From: Pseudomonadota bacterium | Lineage (GTDB): Bacteria > Myxococcota_A > Bradymonadia > Bradymonadales > GCA-2716585 | Reading direction: 5' to 3' | NCBI GenBank assembly: GCA_005804885.1 | Contig: SYOX01000277.1 | Span: forward strand, 1-34,389 | Length of the DNA: 34,389 bases | Shown: positions 1-7,333 of the stretch, piece by piece | How the letters are laid out: each line of letters begins with the position of its first letter | Position numbering within the stretch: position 1 is the first letter of the stretch | Notes under the pieces: generated by a model | The model's input: only the letters and a program-made list of their open reading frames with translations | The model's database searches: none | What the model was told of the DNA's origin: nothing | Position numbers and translations under genes: made by a program

Positions 1-236
1 ATCGGCAGCGCGTCCATGTCGGCCCGCAGCGCCACCCGCGGCCCCGCGCCGAGGCCCGGCAGATCCACCACGAGCCCGTGGCCGCCGACCCCGCGGCGGC
101 AGCTCAAGCCAAGCTCCCCCAGCGCCGCCGCGATCCGCTCGGCCGTGCGAGACTCCCGGCCGCTGAGCTCGGGGTGGGCGTGGAGATCGCGGCGCAGCGC
201 CACCATCCGGGCGAAGATCGGATCGCTTGTGTCCAT
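1..236 (-). CDS. M20-family amidohydrolase (partial, N-terminal 78 residues)
   Basis: Only the N-terminus lies in the window; the gene runs off the left edge. The protein begins MDTSDPIFARMVALRRDLHA and continues with HPELSGRESRTAERI and, near the edge, a stretch reading VALRADMDALP. This 'LRRDLHAHPELS ... RADMDALP' pattern is characteristic of the N-terminus of peptidase M20D amidohydrolases (hippurate hydrolase, indole-acetyl-amino-acid hydrolase, N-acyl-amino-acid deacylases), which hydrolyse N-acyl amino acids with a two-metal centre. The metal ligands lie further on and are not visible. The ATG at 236 is preceded by TGAGG at a suitable distance. There is no signal peptide, so a cytoplasmic enzyme is expected. 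It is divergent from the lipoprotein gene at 341. The family call is firm; the substrate is unknown. Confidence 0.85.
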   Translation of the reverse strand, partial: MDTSDPIFARMVALRRDLHAHPELSGRESRTAERIAAALGELGLSCRRGVGGHGLVVDLPGLGAGPRVALRADMDALP

Positions 237-340
237 GAGATCAACCTCAGGTGCTTCGTGGGAGGAGGTTTGCGCCGCCGTTGAGCCTGGATTAAACTCG
301 GCGATGGTGTTCAACCCCTTCCCTGTTCAAGGAGATGACG

Positions 341-1780
341 ATGTCCCGGATGATGCTTGTCTTGATGATGGCCTGCGGCCTGTCTCTGAGCGCCCTGGCC
401 TGCGCCGGGGGTGGCGCGGATCCAGCAACCGCGCCCGCGCCCGCCAACAATACGCCCAACAACGCCAACAACGCACCCGACCCGAGCGACTGCTTTGACC
501 GCGACGGCGACGGCTTCGGCCGCGGCGCCGGCTGCCAGGGCCCCGACTGCGACGACACCAACCGCAATGCCAACGTCGACTGCGGCGCCTGCACCGACGG
601 CGACGGCGACAGCTACGGCTCCGGCGCCGGCTGCCGCGGCCCTGATTGTGACGACGCCGACCGCAACGTCAACCCCGCCGCCGTCGAGGTCCCCGGAAAC
701 GGCAAGGACGACGACTGCGTCGGCGGCGACCTCGCCTGCGTCGACGCCGATGGCGACGGCTTCGGCACCGGCGCCCAGTGCCGCGGACCCGACTGCAATG
801 ACGCCGACCGCAATATCCGCCCCGGCGCCCGCGAGCTGTGCGGCAACGGCAAGGACGACGACTGCGAGGGCGGCGACGAGGTCTGCGCCGAAGACTGCGT
901 CGACGCCGACAGCGACAACTTCGGCACCGGCGCCGGCTGCGCGGGCCCCGACTGCGACGACAACAACCCCAACGTCAACCCCATGGCCGACGAGATCTGC
1001 AACTCCCGCGACGACAACTGCAACAACACCACCGACGAGTGCCCCGGAGAGCTCCAGGCCTGCGATCGCAACCGCCAGGTCTGCCTCGCCGGCCTCCAGG
1101 GCATGTGCAGGGCCACCCCCGACTGCGTCTCCGGCCTGATCTGCGAAGGCAACGCCTGCCTCGGCAGCGAGGGCGTCGCCTGCCAGGCCCCCGGCGACTG
1201 CGCCGGCTCCTTCATCTGCAACAACAACGTCTGCGCCGCCGACCCCAACCGCGACATCTGTGCCGAGCTCGACTGCGAGGCCGCCGATATGTTCTGCCTC
1301 GAAGAGCGCGCCGAATGCGTCGAGTGCGTCGAGCACATCGACTGCCCCGGCATCCTCCTGTGCGCCGGCTTCACCTGCCAGGACATCCCCGACCGCACCT
1401 ACTCCGATGAAGCCAGCGCCGTGCGCGAGATGGCGCAGTTCCTCGCCGACTGCTTCAACGGCGGCAACGAGGACGAGATCGTCCCGTGCGGCATCATCGA
1501 CGCCTCCTTCATCGACAACCCCCTGGCCAAGGACGAGGTCGTCGACTTCATCTGCGACGACGCCACGGACGCCGACTTCATCGGCGGCGAGCGCGACCTG
1601 TCCGCCGCCCAGGCCGTCGTCGGCTGCGGCTTCTTCAACGACGACGACCTGACCTGGGAGAACGCCATCCAGCCCGAGAGCTTCTATGAGGAGTGCATGT
1701 GGACCGTCCCGCCCGCAGGCCTCTTCGACGAGATCAGCGTCGTCGTCGACTCCTGCCAGCAGTTCCCCGCCATGCGCTGA
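341..1780 (+). CDS. Cys-rich lipoprotein with four MopE-type metal-binding repeats
   Basis: An ATG lies at 335, but AAGGAG (329-334) abuts it directly, while the in-frame ATG at 341 has six bases of spacing, so 341 is the better start (479 aa). The N-terminus MSRMMLVLMMACGLSLSALA ends in Cys21, a lipoprotein-type signal peptide with a somewhat non-ideal lipobox. An Ala/Pro/Asn linker follows. Four repeats of the form DxDGDGFGxGxxCxGPDCDD start at about residues 53, 86, 136 and 187; they match the putative metal-binding motif of MopE-like proteins (Pfam Cu-binding_MopE), first known from a copper-binding surface protein of Methylococcus. Then come small Cys-rich modules (CRATPDC, CQAPGDC, CVEHIDCPG) and an acidic C-terminal region with paired Cys. 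Expected to be anchored in the outer membrane facing out. Metal identity and role are not known. Convergent with the next gene. Confidence 0.85.
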   Translation: MSRMMLVLMMACGLSLSALACAGGGADPATAPAPANNTPNNANNAPDPSDCFDRDGDGFGRGAGCQGPDCDDTNRNANVDCGACTDGDGDSYGSGAGCRGPDCDDADRNVNPAAVEVPGNGKDDDCVGGDLACVDADGDGFGTGAQCRGPDCNDADRNIRPGARELCGNGKDDDCEGGDEVCAEDCVDADSDNFGTGAGCAGPDCDDNNPNVNPMADEICNSRDDNCNNTTDECPGELQACDRNRQVCLAGLQGMCRATPDCVSGLICEGNACLGSEGVACQAPGDCAGSFICNNNVCAADPNRDICAELDCEAADMFCLEERAECVECVEHIDCPGILLCAGFTCQDIPDRTYSDEASAVREMAQFLADCFNGGNEDEIVPCGIIDASFIDNPLAKDEVVDFICDDATDADFIGGERDLSAAQAVVGCGFFNDDDLTWENAIQPESFYEECMWTVPPAGLFDEISVVVDSCQQFPAMR

Positions 1781-1911
1781 CCTCCACCTCGCATCGAGGC
1801 CGTGACCCGCGGCCTCATCCCCCCTGCCCGCCGACAGGCTCCTCCGAACCCCGCCGGCTGCACGAGCCGAACCCGGCTCACCCCGGCCCCAGAGCTCGAC
1901 CCCGACAGGCG

Positions 1912-3198
1912 CTACCCCCCCAGCTTCACCAACACGTCCTCGATCATCGCCTCGGCGCTCGCCGCGCTGACCAGCGGCTCGGCCCAGCTGAAGGTCAGGT
2001 TCAAACACCCCCCCACCGTCAACGCCCCCACCCACAAGCTCGCCCCCATCCCGTGCTGCCCCGCCGAATAATAGAACTGCCGCGTCGCCAGCGGCCCCTC
2101 CGCCTTCAGCTCGCCGCGCCCCAGGTTCGACACGAACACCGCCTGCTGCCGACCGCTCCCCTCGCGCGCAACCCGCTCCAGACCCTCCCGCGTCAGCCGC
2201 GCCCAGTCGATCAGCAGCATGTTGTCGCGCGGGTCGCCCCGCTCGATCACCTGACCCAGCCGGCCCCGCACCTCGCGCGCCAACCCCCAGAGATCCATCG
2301 ACTTTTCGACCTTGAAGGCCCATGACACCGAGCCGATCATCATCCCCACGGCCTCGACCGGCGCCGCCGGCTCGCACCACCCCCTCATGTCCACGTTCGC
2401 GTCGCAGCTCATCCACACCGGCCGGCCCCGATCCAGCCGGCCCGCCATCGCCAGGAGCATCGCCGCCGACAGCGCCCCCTGCACCGTCGTCCCCTCGGCC
2501 CGACAACGCGCCACCAGCGACCCCGTGGCCGCCTCACCCAGCCGCCGGAACCCGCAGCGCGTCCGCCGCGCCTCGAAGGGCGCCTCGACCTCCACCAGCG
2601 CCGTCGGCTTGATGAGCAGCCGCCCAATCTCCCGAAACAAGAAGCGCAGCTTCACCCGCCATGTCAGCCGACCCCCCAGCATCGACTCCACCGCAGGCCA
2701 CACCCGACCCGGCGCCGCGGCCTCCAACTCCAGCCCGGCCCGCAGCCGCCTGCAGTCCTCCAGAAGCTCGCCCAGGATCGTCAGCGTCGAACGCCCGTCC
2801 TCGACGGCGTGGTGGAGCGACATCACCAGCCAGGGCTCCTCAGCCTCCCCCGTGATCTTGATCCCCCAGAGCGGCCCCTGCGCCGCCTCGAAGCGCGTAT
2901 GGATCTGCGCCTCGAAGAGCTCGCCCCAGGGCCGCTCATCCCGCTCGACCACCACCGGCGCCTCCGCCCCATCCAAGGCCAGCCACCAGCGCCCCGCCCG
3001 CTCCACGATCCTCGCCGTCAACACCGGGTGGCGCCGCTGGACCCTCTGCATGGCGATCTTCAGGTGCTCGACCTCGACAGGCCCGCCGATCTGCGCCGCG
3101 ACGACGTGCGTCGCGCCCCCCAGATCGTGGTTCCACGCAAAGAGCCGCTCGACCCCGCCCAGCTCCCTGTCCTGCCCCCGCGCGATCACCTCGGTCAT
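1912..3198 (-). CDS. Condensation-superfamily acyltransferase (HHxxxDG)
   Basis: The 428-residue protein carries HHAVEDG at about residues 129-135, the HHxxxDG active-site motif of the condensation domain / chloramphenicol acetyltransferase-like superfamily, with the second His as general base. Near the C-terminus the segment VFVSNLG resembles the 'SNLG' region of stand-alone acyltransferases such as PapA and alcohol O-acetyltransferases. N-terminal text (VERLFAWNHD, LKIAMQRVQRRHPVLTARI) also fits this group. There are no carrier-protein or adenylation domains nearby, so a free-standing acyl-CoA- or acyl-ACP-dependent transferase making an ester or amide (lipid or metabolite) is the likeliest role; substrates cannot be told. 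The start chosen is the ATG at 3198, which has GGAGG seven bases upstream; the upstream GTG at 3216 would include the ribosome-binding site in the coding region. Soluble, no signal peptide. Confidence 0.8.
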   Translation of the reverse strand: MTEVIARGQDRELGGVERLFAWNHDLGGATHVVAAQIGGPVEVEHLKIAMQRVQRRHPVLTARIVERAGRWWLALDGAEAPVVVERDERPWGELFEAQIHTRFEAAQGPLWGIKITGEAEEPWLVMSLHHAVEDGRSTLTILGELLEDCRRLRAGLELEAAAPGRVWPAVESMLGGRLTWRVKLRFLFREIGRLLIKPTALVEVEAPFEARRTRCGFRRLGEAATGSLVARCRAEGTTVQGALSAAMLLAMAGRLDRGRPVWMSCDANVDMRGWCEPAAPVEAVGMMIGSVSWAFKVEKSMDLWGLAREVRGRLGQVIERGDPRDNMLLIDWARLTREGLERVAREGSGRQQAVFVSNLGRGELKAEGPLATRQFYYSAGQHGMGASLWVGALTVGGCLNLTFSWAEPLVSAASAEAMIEDVLVKLGG

Positions 3199-3341
3199 CC
3201 TCGATCCTCCGCCCACCCCGCCCTCGCCACCAACGCCTCCACACGACCGCGCTGGTGCAGACCCACGACCGGCGCTATCATGGCCGCCGATCGCCCGCGC
3301 GATCGTGCCCTGCGGGCAGGATCCTACACGGAGACAAGCCG

Positions 3342-4409
3342 ATGATCACCCCCCGGAAAACGCTCTTGATCGCCCTCCTGCTGCTCCCGATGGCCATGAC
3401 GGCCTGCGGCGACACCCATGAGGTGCACGAGGACGAGAACAACACACCCAACAACGATCCCAACAACGACCACAACAACCACGATCCCAACAACACACCC
3501 AACAACAATCCGAACAACGATCCGAACAACGATCCGAACAACGACCCCAACAACGACCCCAACAACGGCGGCTCCTGCCAGACCATCGAGGAGCGGCACG
3601 CCGCCGTGATCGCCAACGGGAGCGCGTGCGAGGATCACGGCGACTGCAACATCTTGAGCGATCAGTGCGGCGCGGGCCTCGGCGGCTGCTACGCCGCCGT
3701 CAACGACTCCGTGACCCAGGACGAGCTCACCGCGCTGGGCCAGGAGTTCGCCGAGGCCGGGTGCACCGAGGGCGTCTGCGACTGCGCCGAGCCCCCCTCC
3801 GCCGCCTGCGTCGAGGGTCGCTGCCGCTTCGGCCCCGACTGCGACGGACACGCGATCGACGAGACCTTCCCTTCACTCGACGGCTGCAACACCTGCGTCT
3901 GCACCGTCGACGGGATCTCCTGCACCGAGCGGGCCTGCGACCCCTGCGAGGGCGTCGAGCTGCCCGCCTGCCCCCGCGAGTGCACCGCCGACGACACCCC
4001 CGGCGGCGACTGCGTCCCCGGCGACGCGTGCGGCAACGAGATCGGCGACACCTGCGCCTGCAACGACGGCACCTGGGCCTGCGCCATCCACCCCCCGCTG
4101 GGCGAAGGCTGCAACCTGATCTGTCGGCGCACCGAGGTCGACGTCTGCGAGGAGATCGAGGGGCTCTATCGGGCGGCGATCGACAGCTCCAGGGCCTGCG
4201 CCGCGCCGACCGACTGTCAGCTCCTCTTCGGGCAGTGCGGCGTCGGGATCGGCGGCTGCTACGAGGCCGTCAACCTGAACCTCACCCAGGAAGACCTCAA
4301 CAACCTCGGGCAGCGCTTCTCCCAGAGCGGGTGCACCCGCGCGGTCTGCGACTGCGCCAAGCCCCCCGAGGTCACCTGCGATCAGGGCCAGTGCGACTTC
4401 GTCCCCTGA
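3342..4409 (+). CDS. Cys-rich lipoprotein with NNxP linker and duplicated domain
   Basis: Starts at the ATG at 3342, with GGAG eight bases upstream (3330-3333). The signal sequence MITPRKTLLIALLLLPMAMT leads to Ala-Cys22. Residues ~33-75 are a low-complexity Asn/Pro linker made of NNDP/NNTP tetrapeptides. Two homologous ~85-residue domains follow: the first begins CQTIEERHAAVIANGSAC and contains QCGAGLGGCYAAVN, AGCTEGVCDCAEPP; the second, at the C-terminus, begins CEEIEGLYRAAIDSSRAC and contains QCGVGIGGCYEAVN, SGCTRAVCDCAKPP. Between them lies a Cys-rich stretch with CNTCVC and CACNDGTWAC, like small secreted disulfide modules of the antistasin/VWC type. Probably outer-membrane anchored with the linker holding the domains off the surface. 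No function recognised. The ending at 4409 is followed closely by the sigma factor operon. Confidence 0.82.
   Translation: MITPRKTLLIALLLLPMAMTACGDTHEVHEDENNTPNNDPNNDHNNHDPNNTPNNNPNNDPNNDPNNDPNNDPNNGGSCQTIEERHAAVIANGSACEDHGDCNILSDQCGAGLGGCYAAVNDSVTQDELTALGQEFAEAGCTEGVCDCAEPPSAACVEGRCRFGPDCDGHAIDETFPSLDGCNTCVCTVDGISCTERACDPCEGVELPACPRECTADDTPGGDCVPGDACGNEIGDTCACNDGTWACAIHPPLGEGCNLICRRTEVDVCEEIEGLYRAAIDSSRACAAPTDCQLLFGQCGVGIGGCYEAVNLNLTQEDLNNLGQRFSQSGCTRAVCDCAKPPEVTCDQGQCDFVP
3438..3566 (+). repeat. In-frame 12-bp microsatellite coding the NNxP linker
   Basis: A run of AACAAC alternating with GATCCG, GACCCC, ACACCC or CACAACAACCAC units gives a 12-bp period coding Asn-Asn-(Asp/Thr/Asn)-Pro. 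Near 3510-3550 several units are identical (CCGAACAACGAT), a substrate for replication slippage. Because the unit is a multiple of three, changes in copy number alter linker length without a frameshift. Confidence 0.85.
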
Positions 4410-4427
4410 GCGCCCCCCGAAAACCCC

Positions 4428-4441
4428 GTTAACGGTCTGGC
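4428..4441 (+). promoter_or_regulatory. Possible promoter element GTTAACGGTCTGGC upstream of sigma factor operon
   Basis: The 14 bases GTTAACGGTCTGGC occur here, 65 bases before the ECF sigma start at 4506, and again at 8085-8098 upstream of the gene at 8214. Both sites lie in short intergenic spaces and read in the direction of the downstream gene. They could be part of a promoter recognised by an ECF sigma factor. One shared 14-mer in a 34-kb window is not improbable by chance, so this is tentative. Confidence 0.3.
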
Positions 4442-4505
4442 GGCCGATCGCGTCCTTGACCCTGGCGCGCTCGGCGCGCGGTCGACGAAGAGGAGGGCGA
4501 GCGGG

Positions 4506-5030
4506 TTGGGCGAGCCGGGGGACGAGGGGCCAGCGGGGCTGGTGGAGGCGGCGATCCAGGGGGACCGGGCGGCCTTCGGAAAGCTCCACGGCCTCTACGC
4601 GCGGATGGTCCACGGCGTCCTGATCAGCCGCGTCCCCGTCGTCGAGGCCGACGATCTGCTCCAGGAGGTCTTCTTGCTGGCGTGGCAGAAGCTCGACTCG
4701 CTCGACGATCCGGTCGCCTTCGGGGGCTGGATCGCCGCGATCGCCCGCCGCTGCGCCGCCGACTTCTTGAGGCGCCGCCGAACGACGGTCGCGCTGCCCG
4801 AGGAGATCGCCCAGGCGAGGAGGCCGAGCGTGGAAGCTCAGGAAGTGCTCGAGATCATTCGGAATCTCCCTCCGGCCTACAGCGAGACCCTCGCCATGCG
4901 GCTCGTCGAGGGCATGACCGGGCCAGAGATCGCCGCGCAGACGGGGCTGACGCCCGCCTCGGTCCGGGTCAACCTGCACCGCGGCATGAAGCTGCTGCGG
5001 GAGCGCATCGGCGTGGAGGCCGGGCGATGA
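4506..5030 (+). CDS. RNA polymerase sigma factor, ECF family
   Basis: A 174-aa protein with the two-domain layout of extracytoplasmic-function sigma factors. Region 2 is visible as DDLLQEVFLLAWQKLDSL, followed by GGWIAAIARRCAADFLRRRR (core binding and -10 recognition). Region 4 is visible near the C-terminus as LPPAYSETLAMRLVEG and GLTPASVRVNLHRGMKLLRE (helix-turn-helix, -35 recognition). The start is TTG at 4506, with AGGAGG nine bases upstream (4491-4496). The stop overlaps the start of the next gene by four bases (ATGA), which implies translational coupling with the FecR-like membrane protein, the usual place for a regulator of the sigma factor. The signal sensed is unknown. It may control its own promoter and the nearby lipoprotein genes, which is inference. 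Confidence 0.92.
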   Translation: MGEPGDEGPAGLVEAAIQGDRAAFGKLHGLYARMVHGVLISRVPVVEADDLLQEVFLLAWQKLDSLDDPVAFGGWIAAIARRCAADFLRRRRTTVALPEEIAQARRPSVEAQEVLEIIRNLPPAYSETLAMRLVEGMTGPEIAAQTGLTPASVRVNLHRGMKLLRERIGVEAGR

Positions 5031-6319
5031 AGGACGATTACCTCTGGGACGGGACGGGGCCGCCCGATCCCGAGATCGAGCGCCTGGAGGCGACCCTCGG
5101 CGGGCTCGCGGCCCGCCCCGCGCCCCTCGATCTGCCTGATCGCGCCGCCCAGGCCGCCAGGATCGCCAAACCCCGCGCCGACGACGCCCTCGTCGGCGAC
5201 GCCCTCGTCGGCGGCGCCCTCGTCGGCGGCGCCCTCGGCGGCGACGCCTTCGTCGGCGACGCCTTCGTCGGCGACGCTCCCGAAATCGGCCTGCGCGCCT
5301 CCGAGCCAGCCCCGCGATCCCCCGGCGACCAGGAGCCCGACCCCACGCCCGTCGGCGTCGCAGGTCAAGACCCCGCACTCGGCGCCCCCGTGCTCCACCT
5401 GCGCGCCGCCCGGAAGCTCGCCTCGACGCCGTGGCTGTGGGCCTTGGCCGCCGCCCTCGCGCTCGCCTTGGCCGGCTGGGTCATCGCGGCCCTCTGGCCC
5501 CCCGCTGATCCCGACCTCCCCGTCGCCCAGGCCCCCGACCCCGACGCGGCCACCCCCGATCCCCGACCCCCCCGCGCCGCCGAGGGCTGGGAGATCGCCC
5601 GCACCGCCGGCGCCCCGACCGTGGGAGGGGCCGCGCTCGGCGACCTCGGCCGACTCGGCGTCGGCCAGTGGCTTGAGACAGATCAGGGCTCGCGCGCCAA
5701 GGTCCAGATCGCCCAGATCGGCACCCTCGACGTCGAGGGCGACACCCGCCTGCGCCTCAAGGCCACCGATGACCGCGAGCACCGCCTGGAGCTGGCCCAG
5801 GGCACCATCCACGCTCGCGTCCTGGCCCCGCCGCGCCTCTTCTTCGTCGAGACCCCCGGCGCCACCGCCGTGGACCTCGGCTGCGCCTACACCCTCCAGG
5901 TCCGCCCCGACGGCGCCGGGGTGCTCTCCGTCGACTCTGGCTACGTCGCCCTCGAAGGCCCTGACCGCGTCGCCCTCGTGCCGGCCGGCGCCTCCTGCCG
6001 CACCCGGCCCCTGACCGGCCCCGGCGTCCCCTGGTTCCGCGACGCCTCCCCCGAGCTCATCTCCGCCCTCGACGGCGTCGGCCTCTCCTGGGGCGACCTC
6101 GACCTCGACACGATCCTGGCCGAGTCTCGACCCCGCGACACCCTCTCCCTCTGGCACCTGCTGCCCGATCTGCCCCCCGCCCAGCGCGGCCTCGTCTTCG
6201 ACCGCATGGTCGCGCTCGCCCCCGAGGCCCACCCCCCCGACCTCACCCGCGAGGCCGTCATGCGCCTCGACAAGGCCGCCGTCGAGCGCTGGCAAGAAGC
6301 CCTCGTCGACCTCTGGTAG
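5027..6319 (+). CDS. FecR-like single-TM protein, putative anti-sigma/sensor
   Basis: 430 aa, starting with an ATG that overlaps the sigma factor stop. The N-terminal ~50 residues (cytoplasmic side) are short and acidic, without a clear zinc-type anti-sigma motif. Residues 52-84 are six pentapeptide repeats of the type (G/D)DA(L/F)V. A single hydrophobic segment, roughly residues 136-157 (WLWALAAALALALAGWVIAA), is the probable membrane anchor. The outer part contains a FecR-type beta domain, roughly residues 205-310: LGVGQWLETDQGSRAKVQIA, then TRLRLKATDD, HARVLAPPRLFFVETPGATA and YVALEGPD. FecR-domain proteins paired with ECF sigma factors usually hold the sigma factor or activate it in response to an envelope signal. 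The C-terminal ~100 residues (WHLLPDLPPAQRGLVFDRMV, LDKAAVERWQEALVDLW) look helical and are not recognised. Confidence 0.8.
   Translation: MKDDYLWDGTGPPDPEIERLEATLGGLAARPAPLDLPDRAAQAARIAKPRADDALVGDALVGGALVGGALGGDAFVGDAFVGDAPEIGLRASEPAPRSPGDQEPDPTPVGVAGQDPALGAPVLHLRAARKLASTPWLWALAAALALALAGWVIAALWPPADPDLPVAQAPDPDAATPDPRPPRAAEGWEIARTAGAPTVGGAALGDLGRLGVGQWLETDQGSRAKVQIAQIGTLDVEGDTRLRLKATDDREHRLELAQGTIHARVLAPPRLFFVETPGATAVDLGCAYTLQVRPDGAGVLSVDSGYVALEGPDRVALVPAGASCRTRPLTGPGVPWFRDASPELISALDGVGLSWGDLDLDTILAESRPRDTLSLWHLLPDLPPAQRGLVFDRMVALAPEAHPPDLTREAVMRLDKAAVERWQEALVDLW
5180..5278 (+). repeat. 15-bp in-frame tandem repeat in the FecR-like gene
   Basis: About six copies of GCC-(CTC/TTC)-GTC-GGC-(GAC/GGC) encode pentapeptides DDALV, GDALV, GGALV, GGALG, GDAFV, GDAFV. 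It lies between the cytoplasmic N-terminus and the TM segment. Unit length keeps the frame, so copy number could vary between strains. Confidence 0.8.
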
Positions 6320-6374
6320 CCTTCCAGGATGGACAACCCCATCGGGAACAGAGACCCCGTCGGGAACAATCAAG

Positions 6375-6745
6375 ATCATCAAGTCGGCTTCGATGGTGAA
6401 CACGTCGGGATCGGCGAGTCGACTTCGTTGACGGGCACGTCGAGATCAACGAGTCGGCTTCGTTGACGGGCAAGGGGGATCGGGGAGTCGACTTCGTTGA
6501 TGGACAAGGAGAGATCGGCGAGTCGACTTTGATGACGGGCACGTCGGGATCGGCGAGTCGGCTTCGATGACGGGCACGGCGAGATCGGCGGGTCGACTTC
6601 GTTGATGGACAAGGAGAGATCATCGAGTCGACTTCGATGACGGGCACGTCGAGATCATCGAGTCGACTTCGTTGACGCACACGTCGAGATCATCGAGTCG
6701 ACTTCGTTGACGCACACGTCGAGATCGGCGAGTCGGCTTCGTTGA
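6375..6745 (+). repeat. 35-bp tandem repeat array (10 full units plus a partial)
   Basis: Contiguous degenerate units start at 6375, 6410, 6445, 6479, 6514, 6549, 6584, 6619, 6654, 6689 and 6724 (partial); period 35, once 34. There are no spacers. The conserved core is GAGTCGRCTTC, centred on GTCGAC. In the unit at 6619 the core is flanked by perfect arms, CATCGA and TCGATG, around GTCGACT, giving a dyad. The second half of the unit has two forms: GACGGGCACGTCGAG and, at 6479 and 6584, GATGGACAAGGAGAG. Units at 6654 and 6689 are identical, so amplification is recent in part. 35 is not a multiple of three, and the reading frames across it are coincidental. Just before it, at about 6341-6370, CCCATCGGGAACAG and CCCGTCGGGAACAA form a small tandem pair. 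Could be an array of protein-binding sites or a mobile-repeat cluster. No gene is seen from 6320 to 7333. Confidence 0.9.
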
Positions 6746-6753
6746 TGCGATCC

Positions 6754-7035
6754 GCACGTTGATGGTCCACCCGGGCTCGCGCCCGGGCCTTGGGTTTTGT
6801 CCTGGGTCGCCCCGCCATCCGGCGGGGCTTGCGACGGGGCGTCAGCGTACGCGGGGCGTGTCGCCAGGGTCGAACTCACAGGAGATGTTGGGGGATTGGG
6901 AAGCAGACATCGCACGCCCTTGAGAGGGTCTTTCCCTTGAAGGTTGACGTCCCCTCGCCAGCCCCGCCCTCTGGCGGGGCGACCCAGGACAAAACCTAAG
7001 GCCCGGGCGCAAGCCCGGGTGGACCCTCAACGTGC
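6754..7035. repeat. Long inverted repeat (~75-bp arms) with internal hairpins; REPIN/MITE-like
   Basis: The left arm (6754 to about 6828) matches the reverse complement of the right arm (about 6962-7035) with few mismatches. Both read GCACGTTGA, GGTCCACCCGGGCT, GCGCCCGGGCCTT, GGTTTTGTCCTGGG, TCGCCCCGCC in order. Each arm is itself made of two hairpins, CCCGGGC-tcgc-GCCCGGG and GCCCCGCC-atcc-GGCGGGGC on the left. The ~130-bp centre (6830-6961) has no recognisable coding sequence. Similarity continues outward: the last 35-bp unit on the left (from 6724) is matched by an inverted copy on the right (7043-7067), so the whole locus is a larger imperfect palindrome. A non-autonomous repeat of REPIN or MITE type, or a structured RNA, are the options. 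No target-site duplication could be fixed, because the arms run into repeats. Confidence 0.8.
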
Positions 7036-7042
7036 AGAGCTC

Positions 7043-7204
7043 ACCAACGAAGTCGACTCGCCGATCCCCCTTGCCCATCATCGAAGTCGACTCGCCGCTC
7101 CGCCGTGCCCGAACCGCGAGCGTCCCTCCCCCTTGCGAAGCGAGGGGGAGGACAGGAGGGGGAGTTTCATAATCGACGTGCCCATCAACGAAGTCGACTC
7201 GCCG
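7043..7204 (-). repeat. Inverted outlying copies of the 35-bp unit plus a hairpin
   Basis: Three copies of the array unit lie in reverse orientation at about 7043-7067, 7074-7097 and 7173-7204, each containing GAAGTCGACTCGCCG, the reverse complement of the core. Between the second and third is a strong hairpin at 7125-7151 (CCTCCCCCTTGC / GCGAGGGGGAGG around GAA). The remaining stretch to 7333 shows nothing recognisable. Confidence 0.8.
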
Positions 7205-7333
7205 GGCTACCTCTTGCGAGCCCTCGGCGCCCTCACCGACGCCCTCGCCGCCCGCCCCACCCGGCCAGCGCTTCGATCCGTGACCTTGCCCCCCGCCCAC
7301 GAACCGGCTCCGCGAAGCGCCCTTCAGCCTCGA

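Noticed and set aside
311..2506. 731-codon minus-strand open frame opposite the MopE-repeat lipoprotein
   Set aside because: Shadow of a GC-rich gene with a clear signal peptide and motifs on the other strand; the predicted protein is low-complexity Gly/Val/Ala/Asp.
4682..5026. Upstream extension of the FecR-like protein
   Set aside because: It would overlap most of the sigma factor gene; the ATGA overlap at 5027 is the natural start.
6375..6745. CRISPR array
   Set aside because: The 35-bp units are contiguous, with no unique spacers, and they vary among themselves; no cas gene is present.
6258..6915. Minus-strand open frames across the 35-bp array
   Set aside because: The unit is 35 bases, so any stop-free frame reads all three phases; there is no ribosome-binding site and the peptide only mirrors the repeat.
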